DNA of 64,000 nt from Pseudochrobactrum kiredjianiae (GTDB taxonomy: Bacteria > Pseudomonadota > Alphaproteobacteria > Rhizobiales > Rhizobiaceae): the NCBI RefSeq assembly GCF_030362795.1, contig NZ_JAUCBM010000003.1, positions 186,001-250,000 of the forward strand. The letters run 5' to 3'. Shown one piece after another: positions 22,957-31,097 of the stretch. The position numbers and the translations under genes are program-made. The notes beneath the pieces are model-generated. The model worked only from the letters and a program-made list of their open reading frames with translations. It did no database searches and had not been told where the DNA came from. Every line of letters starts with the position of its first letter. Within the stretch, counting starts at the first letter, position 1.

Positions 22957-23544
22957 TTATCCTGCTGCCAGACGTTTCAGCTTGGAAATTGCAGTTTCAG
23001 CCGGTTCGCCATAAGCGATGGTTGAACGCAGACGGCCGTTTTTGTCGAGAAGCAGAATGGATGCTGTGTGATCCATGGTGTAATTCTCACCATCTTCATC
23101 GACTTTCTTGGAATAAATATTATAGGCTTTCAGCATGGTGGCGATGTCTTTCGGATCGCCGGTAATGCCGGTAATGCGGTCAGAAACATTGGTAATGTAT
23201 TTCTGAATATATTCCGGTGTGTCGCGCTCCGGATCAACCGTAACCATGTAGCCGCGAATGGCCTCACCCTCAGGGCCGAGCTGTTTCAGCCAGCTGTCAA
23301 GGTCGAACAGGGTGGTGGGGCAAACAACCGGACAATGGGTGTAGCCGAAGAAGACCGCAGAAGGATTGCCGCGCAGTGACTGGTCGGTGATTTCCTTGCC
23401 ATTCATAGCAACCAGCTTAAATGCGCCGCCATAGGCACTTTCTTCACCGGAAGCCATTTGTTTGTCGCGATAGGCCTGAAAGCCGACAATGCCGATGGTA
23501 AAAGCGGCCACGAACAGCACCAGAACGGGAAGATATTTGCGCAT
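22957..23544 (-). CDS. SCO family protein (copper chaperone for cytochrome oxidase)
   Basis: Membrane-anchored thioredoxin-fold protein (195 residues) of the Sco1/SenC family, which helps load the CuA centre of cytochrome c oxidase on the periplasmic side. An N-terminal anchor (about residues 5-23) precedes the domain. Copper ligands are visible: C71 and C75 in HCPVVCPTTL, and H159 in TMDHTASILL. The upstream neighbour, 11 bases away, is a small conserved-looking membrane ORF in the same direction. Confidence 0.93.
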   Translation of the reverse strand: MRKYLPVLVLFVAAFTIGIVGFQAYRDKQMASGEESAYGGAFKLVAMNGKEITDQSLRGNPSAVFFGYTHCPVVCPTTLFDLDSWLKQLGPEGEAIRGYMVTVDPERDTPEYIQKYITNVSDRITGITGDPKDIATMLKAYNIYSKKVDEDGENYTMDHTASILLLDKNGRLRSTIAYGEPAETAISKLKRLAAG

Positions 23545-23555
23545 AGATTAGTTCC

Positions 23556-23735
23556 TCAGAAGCACCATGAAACACCATCCATCAGCATGGTCATGAATAT
23601 GGTGTCGCTGTAATTCATCCAGCCAGCAAACAAAGCACCTGCAATCAGTGCGCAGATCAGCACTGTTCCGGTAATCCAGAGCAATTTTCTGTTGTCTTGC
23701 CTGTCGGCCTGTCTGTCAGCGGTCGTCATAATCAT
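23556..23735 (-). CDS. Small single-pass membrane protein upstream of the SCO gene (59 aa)
   Basis: Read from the sequence: start ATG at 23735 (a second in-frame ATG at 23729), stop at 23556. A basic N-terminus (ADRQADRQDNRK) is followed by one hydrophobic helix (ITGTVLICALIAGALFAGWM) and a short tail ending DGVSWCF. The spacing of 11 bases to the SCO start suggests one transcript. From memory, Rhizobiales SCO genes often have a small upstream membrane ORF with a GWMN and WC-type ending, so I regard it as real, but the function is unknown. No strong ribosome-binding sequence is seen. Confidence 0.62.
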   Translation of the reverse strand: MIMTTADRQADRQDNRKLLWITGTVLICALIAGALFAGWMNYSDTIFMTMLMDGVSWCF

Positions 23736-23843
23736 GTTATAACGCGGACTGATCTGTTTGGCAAAGGCTGTCTGAGTGGTTTTTTCATCTTTAATGAAAT
23801 TTCAGAAAATTTTGAAATTAAATATGTGCAGGAATGAAGTGCT

Positions 23844-24491
23844 ATGACCGGAGATGTTTTGGAGTTCTCACGCGATGCGCAGCCGAAAATTCATCCAAGC
23901 TCACAGCTGAAATCGGTTAAACTCGGTAAATATACTGAAGTCGGCGAGCGCGTGATCCTGCGCGACGTGCAGATCGGCAATTTTACTTATCTGGAGCGTA
24001 ACGGTGAGGGAATTTATGCCGAGATCGGGCATTTCTGCTCTATCGCTTCGAATGTGCGGATTAATGCGCTTGAGCATCCGATGCAGCGCCTGATCATGCA
24101 TAAAATGACCTATCGGCCGAATGAATATTTCCGCAATATCGGTGTGGATATGGATTACCGCGCGCATCGCTCTTCCCGACGGGTGACGATTGGGAATGAT
24201 GTGTGGATCGGTCATGGTGCGGTGATTTTGCCCGGCGTGAGCGTTGGCACAGGTGCGGTGATCGGTGCAAATGCCGTGGTTTCGAAAGACGTGCCGCCTT
24301 ATATGATTGTTGCAGGTGTGCCTGCGAAAACTATACGCCCGCGTTTTGATGAAAAGACGGTTGAGCGTTTGTTGCAAAGTGTGTGGTGGGATTGGCCGGT
24401 GGAACTGATTTACAAAGCGCTGCCGGATATACAGACCATGGAAATCAATGCGTTTCTGGATAAGTGGCTGCCACTGGCAGAGGACGTATAA
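23844..24491 (+). CDS. Hexapeptide-repeat acyltransferase (XAT / phosphonate-type family)
   Basis: A 215-residue left-handed beta-helix acyltransferase. Imperfect hexapeptide repeats run from about residue 30 and are clearest in VTIGNDVWIGHGAVILPGVS and VGTGAVIGANAVVSKDVPP, followed by the AGVPAKTIRPRF closing motif. It resembles chloramphenicol/streptogramin-type acetyltransferases and the hexapeptide protein found in phosphonate-use loci; no phosphonate genes are nearby here, so the acceptor is unknown. Transcribed away from the SCO operon. Confidence 0.85.
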   Translation: MTGDVLEFSRDAQPKIHPSSQLKSVKLGKYTEVGERVILRDVQIGNFTYLERNGEGIYAEIGHFCSIASNVRINALEHPMQRLIMHKMTYRPNEYFRNIGVDMDYRAHRSSRRVTIGNDVWIGHGAVILPGVSVGTGAVIGANAVVSKDVPPYMIVAGVPAKTIRPRFDEKTVERLLQSVWWDWPVELIYKALPDIQTMEINAFLDKWLPLAEDV

Positions 24492-24546
24492 GGCGCTTAT
24501 ATTTAGACTTGCACTTTGTTTCTGATCCCGAAAACAGGAGATGTTG

Positions 24547-25044
24547 ATGAAACGCTTTCTGACTGTCGCTGCTCTGGGTACTGGTCTGGTCTTGTCTGCT
24601 CTAGCAGGCAGTGTGCAAGCTGAAGAGGTCGGAAAAGTCGGCGTTGACTGGCTTGGCAATGATATTGTGATTGATGCTGTGCCTGATCCGAAAGTGCAGG
24701 GCGTGACCTGTCATCTGGCCTCATTCTCGCGCGGGATGATTGATCGCTTGCAAAAAGGCAATTGGTTTGAAGACCCGTCCAATGCTTCGATTTCCTGTGA
24801 GCAGACAGGACCCATTACCATCGGGGATATTAAATTAGGCAAGGGTGGTGAGCGGGTATTTTCCGAGCGCACCAGTCTGATCTGGAAGAAACTGGTGATT
24901 ACCCGTGTCTATGATCAGAAAAATAATACGCTGGTTTATCTGGCACATGCCTCACAGGTGCAGGATGGTTCTGCCAAAACATCCCTCTCTACTGTACCGC
25001 TCTATCGCGGTGATGTGATGTGGGAAAAGGGCAAGCCCCAATAA
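24547..25044 (+). CDS. creA: CreA family periplasmic protein
   Basis: A 165-residue exported protein. A signal peptide (MKRFLTVAALGTGLVLSALA, cleavage near VQAEE) is followed by the CreA hallmark VGKVGVDWLGNDIVIDAVPD and VQGVTCHLASFSRG. CreA is widespread but its function is unknown. The start at 24547 has AGGAG six bases upstream; an ATG two codons earlier sits too close to it. A clean terminator follows. Confidence 0.9.
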   Translation: MKRFLTVAALGTGLVLSALAGSVQAEEVGKVGVDWLGNDIVIDAVPDPKVQGVTCHLASFSRGMIDRLQKGNWFEDPSNASISCEQTGPITIGDIKLGKGGERVFSERTSLIWKKLVITRVYDQKNNTLVYLAHASQVQDGSAKTSLSTVPLYRGDVMWEKGKPQ

Positions 25045-25056
25045 TATGTTTATGAG

Positions 25057-25087
25057 AAAATGCCGGTTCTGACCGGCATTTTTTATG
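25057..25087 (+). terminator. Terminator after creA
   Basis: AATGCCGGT and ACCGGCATT arms around TCTG, followed by TTTTT. Confidence 0.87.
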
Positions 25088-25094
25088 CCTGCTT

Positions 25095-25236
25095 TAGAGC
25101 GACCTTTAAAACCAGAGCATAATCTTACGTTACAGCGGTTCCAGTTAGGAGTGAACCGTTGGAACCGCTGTAACTATTTGTTTTTACGCATTATCCGACG
25201 CAAAACCGCTTCGCACTTTTGCTGGAAATGCTTTAG
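25095..25236. repeat. Dispersed palindromic repeat, copy between creA and mntH
   Basis: Edges read TAGAGC on the left and ATGCTTTAG on the right. Inside is a 15-bp perfect inverted repeat, GTTACAGCGGTTCCA and TGGAACCGCTGTAAC (about 25131-25175). The right part (TTTTACGCATTATCCGACGC) matches, in the opposite orientation, the repeat at 41685-41791. It has no coding capacity and resembles the short Bru-RS-like palindromic elements of Brucellaceae. Confidence 0.7.
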
Positions 25237-25316
25237 ATTGATCCAGACTTAAGGTGAGGTTGCGCTCTGCGTGGCCAGAATTTTCACTTGACGGAAATTA
25301 AAATCAAGCGCCTAGT

Positions 25317-25331
25317 TGCAAATGAATTGCA
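25317..25331. promoter_or_regulatory. Inverted repeat upstream of mntH, probable manganese-responsive (Mur/Fur-type) operator
   Basis: TGCAA-ATGAA-TTGCA, perfect 5-bp arms, 30 bases before the mntH ATG. Alphaproteobacterial mntH is known to be repressed by the Mur (Fur-family) protein at TGCAA-rich sites. The upstream TTGACG (25288) may be the -35 box. Confidence 0.55.
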
Positions 25332-25360
25332 TTATCAACTATTGCGACAAAGATATTTTT

Positions 25361-26725
25361 ATGAAAACAGATGAGTTTATTTTAGCAGAACGTGCGGAGA
25401 AATCCGGAGGCTGGCGACAGCAGGCCGTAGCGAAATCGCTGGCCGAGGTGAACGGATCAATTGCGGTTCCGAGCCATGGTAGCCGCTGGAGAAAACTGAT
25501 GGCCTTTACAGGCCCCGGTTATCTGGTGGCCGTGGGCTATATGGATCCTGGTAACTGGGCGACATCCATCGCCGGTGGTTCAAAATTCGGCTATACGCTG
25601 CTGGTTGTGGCGCTGGTTTCTAATATTATGGCGATCGTGCTGCAATCACTGTGTACCCGACTGGCCGTGGCGACAGGGCGTGATCTGGCGCAGGCTTGCC
25701 GCGATGCTTATTCACCGGCAATGTCGTGGTTCCTGTGGATTGGTGCAGAAATTGCGATTTGTGCCACTGACCTTGCGGAGGTGATCGGTACGGCGATTGC
25801 CCTTAATCTGCTGTTCGGTATGCCGCTTGAAATTGGTGTTTTGCTCACAGCTTTGGATGTCTTTGTTGTGCTCTATATGCAGAGCAAGGGTTTTCGCTGG
25901 ATTGAGGCCTATGTTCTGGTTTTGCTCGGCATTATTGCAGTGTGTTTTCTAATGCAGATTGTGCTGGCCGATCCGGAATGGGGCGCAGTCATCCGCGGTT
26001 TCGCACCGACGACCGAAATCATAACCAATCCGGAAATGCTCTATCTGTCACTGGGTATTATGGGGGCAACCGTGATGCCGCATAATCTTTATCTGCATTC
26101 CGGCATTGTGCAGACGCGTAAATATGGCAGCAACCTAGAGGAAAAACGCGAGGCGATTACTTATTCCACATGGGATTCTACCATTGCGCTGATGCTGGCG
26201 CTGGCCGTCAATGCCTCTATTCTTATTCTGGCTGCTGCGACTTTTCACAAGGTTGGCCGCACGGATGTGGTGGAGATTGAACAGGCCGAAGCGCTGATCG
26301 CGCCGCTGCTTGGCAGTACACTTGCACCAATCCTGTTTGGCGTGGCCTTGCTCTGTGCGGGGCTGAACTCGACGGTGACGGCAACACTGGCTGGTCAGAT
26401 CGTGATGGAAGGCTTCATCAATTTCCGTATTCGCCCATGGGTCAGGCGGATGATAACGCGCGGACTGGCAATTATACCGGCGATTATAGTGACGATGCTG
26501 TACGGGAATAAAGGGACAGCTAATTTGCTGATCCTCAGTCAGGTTGTGTTGAGCCTGCAACTGCCTTTTGCGATTGTACCGCTGATTATGTTCACGTCAG
26601 ACCGAAAGAAGATGGGGGCTTTGCGCTCGCCTCTATGGCTGACAGCCAGTGCATGGCTGGTGGCGCTGATCGTGATCTTCCTGAACCTGAAGCTGATTTA
26701 TGATGTGGCAACGGGAGCGGCCTGA
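25361..26725 (+). CDS. mntH: MntH, Nramp-family Mn2+/divalent metal:H+ symporter
   Basis: Eleven-helix inner-membrane importer of manganese and iron, 454 residues from the ATG at 25361 (an ATG at 25316 would lie before the operator and lacks support). Helix 1 has the metal-binding DPGN motif ([14 protein letters not shown]) and helix 6 the MPH motif ([14 protein letters not shown]). A basic N-terminal extension of about 45 residues precedes the membrane part. The TGCAA operator just upstream fits Mn-dependent repression. It ends in a terminator shared with the convergent symporter gene. Confidence 0.96.
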   Translation: MKTDEFILAERAEKSGGWRQQAVAKSLAEVNGSIAVPSHGSRWRKLMAFTGPGYLVAVGYMDPGNWATSIAGGSKFGYTLLVVALVSNIMAIVLQSLCTRLAVATGRDLAQACRDAYSPAMSWFLWIGAEIAICATDLAEVIGTAIALNLLFGMPLEIGVLLTALDVFVVLYMQSKGFRWIEAYVLVLLGIIAVCFLMQIVLADPEWGAVIRGFAPTTEIITNPEMLYLSLGIMGATVMPHNLYLHSGIVQTRKYGSNLEEKREAITYSTWDSTIALMLALAVNASILILAAATFHKVGRTDVVEIEQAEALIAPLLGSTLAPILFGVALLCAGLNSTVTATLAGQIVMEGFINFRIRPWVRRMITRGLAIIPAIIVTMLYGNKGTANLLILSQVVLSLQLPFAIVPLIMFTSDRKKMGALRSPLWLTASAWLVALIVIFLNLKLIYDVATGAA

Positions 26726-26737
26726 TAACCGCGTAAT

Positions 26738-26768
26738 AAAAAAGCCGGAGGGAAACTCCGGCTTTTTT
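26738..26768. terminator. Bidirectional terminator between mntH and the symporter gene
   Basis: AAAAAAGCCGGAG and CTCCGGCTTTTTT arms around GGAAA; T-runs on both strands for the two convergent genes. Confidence 0.9.
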
Positions 26769-26785
26769 GTTTGATGTTTTTGGTT

Positions 26786-28162
26786 TTAAGCTGCAACGCC
26801 TTGTGCTGTCAGATGTGACGGATCGATATCATCGATGTTCTTTTCGCTGTTATAGACAGCCTCATCAAGAATACCTTCACGCTTGGCTACAACTGCCGGT
26901 ACCAGTGCCTGACCGGCAACATTGACCGCGGTGCGACCCATATCAAGAATCGGGTCAATCGCCAGTAGCAGACCAACGCCTTCAAGCGGCAGGCCGAGGG
27001 TGGAGAGGGTGAGGGTGAGCATGACCACCGCGCCGGTCAGACCGGCTGTGGCTGCGGAACCCAGCACCGAGACAAAGGCGATCAACACATATTCCTGAGG
27101 CCCGAGCGGCAGACCGAAATACTGCGCGATAAAGATAGCCGAGATTGCCGGATAAATAGCGGCACAACCGTCCATTTTAGTCGTGGCACCGAGCGGTACA
27201 GCAAAGGCTGCATATTCGCGTGGCACGCCGAGATTGCGTTCGGTCACAGCTTCTGTCACCGGCAGGGTGCCAACGGATGAGCGGGACACGAAAGCCAGCT
27301 GAATTGCAGGCCATGCGCCGGCAAAGAAGCGCGATGGTTTCAGGCCATGCATCAGCAGGATGACCGGATAGACCACGAACAATACGATTGCCAGACCGAT
27401 ATAGACGGCAGCGGCATACCAGCTGAGCTGAACCAGTGTTTCCCAACCATATTGGGCAACTGCGCGACCAAGCAGACCGATAGTGCCGAGCGGGGTGAGG
27501 CGGATAACCCACCACAGAATTTTACGTACCACCACCAGCAAAGACTGGTTAAAGGCAAGGAATGGCTTCGCAGCATCACCGGCTTTCAGCGCGGCTACAC
27601 CAAAGGCGATGGCAACAACGAGAATTTGCAATACGTTGAAGTTCAGCGAAGTCGTGGCGGCATCTTTGCCCAGCTTGGTGCTGGCTTCAAGGCCGAGCAT
27701 ATTCGCAGGCACTAAGCCTTTGAGGAAGTCGAGCCATGAACCGGAAGAGGCAGGTGCCTTGGCGGCTTCTGCCAGCACGCCGGAACCAATGCCCGGCTGA
27801 ATAATCAGGCCGAGTGCAATACCGATCAGCACGGCGATAAAGGATGTAATCGCAAACCATAGCAGAGTCTGCCAGACCAGCTTGGCGGCATTGTTAAGCG
27901 CGGCCAGATTGGCAATGGAAGCTACAATTGCGGTGAATACCAGCGGAGGTACAAGCGCACGCAGCATCTGCACGAAGATCGAACCGATCGTTTGCAGCGT
28001 GACAGACAACCAGTTGGCATTGCCGTTAATATCAGGCCCCATATTGCGGGCGATGAGGCCGAGCAGCAGACCGATAACCATTGCGGTCAATACCTGAAAG
28101 CCGAAATTCAGGTAGAGTGGTTTGGCCTGCGCAGAAGATTTTTTCACATGAGCGTCGGACAT
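26786..28162 (-). CDS. Dicarboxylate/amino acid:cation symporter (DAACS, SLC1 type)
   Basis: A 458-residue secondary transporter of the GltP/DctA family. About eight membrane helices and two re-entrant loops are expected; the serine-rich loop SRSSVGTLPVT and the substrate/Na site AVPLGATTKMDG (usually NMDG) are present, then LDMGRTAVNVAGQ in the last helix. The substrate, C4-dicarboxylate or acidic amino acid, cannot be settled from this. Start at the ATG at 28162 with GAAAGAAAA upstream; an upstream TTG is less likely. The T-K in place of I/M-N in the motif is a small departure from classic GltP. Confidence 0.9.
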   Translation of the reverse strand: MSDAHVKKSSAQAKPLYLNFGFQVLTAMVIGLLLGLIARNMGPDINGNANWLSVTLQTIGSIFVQMLRALVPPLVFTAIVASIANLAALNNAAKLVWQTLLWFAITSFIAVLIGIALGLIIQPGIGSGVLAEAAKAPASSGSWLDFLKGLVPANMLGLEASTKLGKDAATTSLNFNVLQILVVAIAFGVAALKAGDAAKPFLAFNQSLLVVVRKILWWVIRLTPLGTIGLLGRAVAQYGWETLVQLSWYAAAVYIGLAIVLFVVYPVILLMHGLKPSRFFAGAWPAIQLAFVSRSSVGTLPVTEAVTERNLGVPREYAAFAVPLGATTKMDGCAAIYPAISAIFIAQYFGLPLGPQEYVLIAFVSVLGSAATAGLTGAVVMLTLTLSTLGLPLEGVGLLLAIDPILDMGRTAVNVAGQALVPAVVAKREGILDEAVYNSEKNIDDIDPSHLTAQGVAA

Positions 28163-28389
28163 GGATTTTTCTTTCAAAACAAGTGAAGCGAAGGGGCAAA
28201 TTTGCTCCTTCGCTTATTGAATTGAAATTTACCGGAGTTTTACGCCGTCGTTAAGCAACACTTTGCTGCAAATACGAAGTGATTTATGATGCTATGCTTC
28301 CATACAGTGAAATATTAGAAAATAATTTCCATATCTTGTAAGTGGTGGATTTTTATCCTGCATGGAGACTCTGTGGGATGGGGTGCAGC

Positions 28390-30978
28390 TCATACAGGGC
28401 TGACAAAACTATCAATGACGCGCTTTTGTCCGGCATGGTCAAAATCAATCGTCAGCTTGTTGCCGTCAATCGACGCGACATTACCGTTGCCGAATTTCAT
28501 ATGGAAAACACGGTCACCGACTTTAAACGCAGATGCGGTTGAGGAAACGGATTTTGCGACCAGTTCGCCGTCAATCACTTTGCCTTTGACTGAACCGCGA
28601 CCGGCACCGAAGCCGGAATCCGCTTCGCCATAGCCGATACGTTCAACATTGGAGCCCGAGCGCGAGCCCCAATTGTTGCGTGTCGCATCGGAGCGGTTTT
28701 GTTGTGCGCGTTGCCAGCCCGGAGTGGAATAGGAATTGGCAAACGGATCGCCGCGCCCCACATTATCAAAACGGGACTGACCATAGCCGCCGCCATAGGA
28801 GCTATCCGATTCCGCAATATCCACATGCTCTTCCGGTAGTTCTTCCAAGAAGCGCGACGGGATAGTGGTCTGCCACATGCCGTGAATACGACGGTTGGAC
28901 ACAAACCAGATATGCAGGTTTTTCTTAGCGCGTGTTACACCGACATAAGCGAGACGGCGCTCTTCTTCCAGCCCCGAACGACCGCCTTCATCCAGCGCAC
29001 GCTGATGCGGAAACAATCCTTCTTCCCAGCCGGGTAGGAAAACTGTCTTGAATTCAAGACCTTTCGCAGAATGCAGCGTCATAATATTGACGGCATCCAT
29101 ATTCTCATTTTTCTCGGTATCCATGACCAGAGCCACATGCTCGAGAAAACCGCGCAAGGATTCATAGTCTTCCATAGAGCGGATCAGTTCTTTAAGGTTT
29201 TCCAGACGACCGGGTGCCTCGGCGGAACGATCATTCTGCCACATTGCCGTATAACCGGATTCATCGAGAATAATCTCTGCCAGTTCTGTATGGGATTTAT
29301 TATCAATCAGTCCCTGCCAGCGCTGGAAATTCTCCACCACTTCCCGCAAGGCAGAGCGGGCTTTGGGCTTCAGCTCTTCCGTTGCAATCAGGTCTTCTGC
29401 CGCCAGCAGCATCGGAATATTTCTTGCCCGCGCATAATCATGCACCAGACGCAGGCTGGCTTCACCCAAGCCGCGTTTCGGCGTGTTGACGATACGTTCA
29501 AAAGCCAGATCATCGGCAGGCTGGGCAACCACACGGAAATAGGCCATCGCATCGCGGATTTCCTGCCGCTCATAGAAACGCGGGCCACCGATAACGCGGT
29601 AGTTCAAGCCGAGTGTGACGAAACGGTCTTCAAATTCACGCATCTGGAAGGAAGCGCGCACCAGAATAGCGATATCATTGAGCAAATGCCCCTGACGCTG
29701 TGCCTGTTCGATTTCTTCACCAACTGCACGGGCTTCTTCTTCCGAATCCCAAGCGGCGTGAACATGCACCTTCTCGTCATCTTCACTCGCTGCTTGCGCA
29801 AGCAAAGTTTTGCCAAAGCGCCCTTCATTATGCGCAATCAGATAGGATGCTGCGCCCAGAATATGCGGTGTGGAGCGATAGTTGCGCTCAAGACGGATAA
29901 TTGTTGCGCCCGGAAAATCCTTGTCAAAGCGCAGGATGTTGTCGACTTCAGCCCCGCGCCAGCCATAAATCGACTGATCGTCATCGCCTACACAACAGAT
30001 GTTAATTTTTGCACTCACGCCGAGTTCGCTGCGCTCACTGGCTCCGTGAGGGCCTCGCATAGGCTCGGGCGACCAGTCGGTCGCGTTGGGAGTATTCTTC
30101 GTTTGCGCTGGTGATGATTGTGTACTCGGTCTCTGCGCCAGCAATCGCAGCCACATATATTGTGCGGTGTTGGTATCCTGATACTCATCCACCAAAATAT
30201 AACGGAATTTCGCGTGATATTCGCGCAGGATATCCGGATAATTACGGAAAATACGGATCGGGTGCAGCAACAGATCGCCAAAATCACAGGCATTCAGTGT
30301 TTTCAAGCGCTCCTGATAGGCATGATAAAGCTCACGCCCTTTGCCATTGGCAAAAGCACGCGCATCACCCTCGGAAATATCGGAAGGGCCATAGCCTTTA
30401 TTCTTCCAGCCATCGATCATCATTGAGAAGGAGCGCGGCGTCCAGCGTTTGTCATCCAACCCTTCAGCCTGAATAAGCTGCTTGAGCAGGCGGATCACAT
30501 CATCCGTATCAAGAATAGTAAAATCAGAGCGCAGTCCTGCCAGTTCCGCATGACGACGCAGAATTTTAACGCCGATCGAGTGGAATGTGCCGAGCCATGG
30601 CATGCCTTCAACCGCGCCGCCAACCAGATGGCCGATACGCTCTTTCATCTCGCGTGCGGCTTTATTGGTAAAGGTAACTGCGAGAATCTGGCTCGGAAAT
30701 GCGAGATTTTGCTGAATAATATGAGCAATACGCGTGGTCAGAACACGGGTTTTGCCTGTCCCTGCGCCAGCCAGAACCAGAACCGGTCCTTCTGTCGTCT
30801 CAACGGCCTGTCGCTGCTCGGGGTTTAGTCCTTGCAGATAGTCTGGTTCGCCACGCTGCTGGTTACGCGCCTGCATGGCACGCGCAGCAATGCCCGCCTT
30901 TGGGCCAGCTTGCGGTGTAGGTGTGGCCGGTACATCCGGCTCCCCGAAGAAGGGAATATCATCTGGAAAATCTGACAT
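28390..30978 (-). CDS. uvrD: UvrD/PcrA-family DNA helicase II with an in-frame insertion
   Basis: Superfamily 1 3'-5' helicase of excision and mismatch repair, 862 residues from the ATG at 30978. Motifs in order: Walker A AGAGTGKTRVLTTRI, VDEYQDTNTAQYMWLRLLAQ, motif III region VGDDDQSIYGWRGAEVD, LERNYRST, and VGVTRAKKNLHI in motif VI. The C-terminus has a glycine/serine-rich linker and a Tudor-like end (KVGDRVFHMKFGNGNVASID). Between LLAQ and NICCVGDDDQ sits an extra stretch of about 40 residues that the family does not normally carry; it is rich in Ser, Pro, Glu and Arg and its DNA is palindromic. Confidence 0.93.
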   Translation of the reverse strand: MSDFPDDIPFFGEPDVPATPTPQAGPKAGIAARAMQARNQQRGEPDYLQGLNPEQRQAVETTEGPVLVLAGAGTGKTRVLTTRIAHIIQQNLAFPSQILAVTFTNKAAREMKERIGHLVGGAVEGMPWLGTFHSIGVKILRRHAELAGLRSDFTILDTDDVIRLLKQLIQAEGLDDKRWTPRSFSMMIDGWKNKGYGPSDISEGDARAFANGKGRELYHAYQERLKTLNACDFGDLLLHPIRIFRNYPDILREYHAKFRYILVDEYQDTNTAQYMWLRLLAQRPSTQSSPAQTKNTPNATDWSPEPMRGPHGASERSELGVSAKINICCVGDDDQSIYGWRGAEVDNILRFDKDFPGATIIRLERNYRSTPHILGAASYLIAHNEGRFGKTLLAQAASEDDEKVHVHAAWDSEEEARAVGEEIEQAQRQGHLLNDIAILVRASFQMREFEDRFVTLGLNYRVIGGPRFYERQEIRDAMAYFRVVAQPADDLAFERIVNTPKRGLGEASLRLVHDYARARNIPMLLAAEDLIATEELKPKARSALREVVENFQRWQGLIDNKSHTELAEIILDESGYTAMWQNDRSAEAPGRLENLKELIRSMEDYESLRGFLEHVALVMDTEKNENMDAVNIMTLHSAKGLEFKTVFLPGWEEGLFPHQRALDEGGRSGLEEERRLAYVGVTRAKKNLHIWFVSNRRIHGMWQTTIPSRFLEELPEEHVDIAESDSSYGGGYGQSRFDNVGRGDPFANSYSTPGWQRAQQNRSDATRNNWGSRSGSNVERIGYGEADSGFGAGRGSVKGKVIDGELVAKSVSSTASAFKVGDRVFHMKFGNGNVASIDGNKLTIDFDHAGQKRVIDSFVSPV
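30012..30125. repeat. Palindromic insertion inside uvrD
   Basis: This block encodes the atypical stretch between helicase motifs II and III. It contains GCGACC-AGTC-GGTCGC, a TCAC..GTGA pair and runs such as GAGTTCGCTGCGCTC. It keeps the reading frame open. Boundaries are approximate. It does not match the two dispersed families elsewhere in the window. Confidence 0.5.
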
Positions 30979-31023
30979 GGTTCCGAATGTAATGATTCTT
31001 AAGCGAAACGCCATAGACCAGAA

Positions 31024-31060
31024 CAAATAAAGTACCTGTATTTTAGGCAGGTACTTTATT
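31024..31060. terminator. Strong hairpin between the kinase-like gene and uvrD
   Basis: AATAAAGTACCTG and CAGGTACTTTATT are perfect 13-bp arms around TATTTTAGG. It lies after the kinase-like gene in its own direction. Confidence 0.75.
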
Positions 31061-31097
31061 CAGGTCGTTTTCAGGAAATTACGGGATAGAAACGAAG

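Noticed and set aside
29071-30114. A 347-codon plus-strand frame inside uvrD
   Set aside because: Antisense to conserved helicase motifs and without any family motif; an overlap artefact of codon bias.
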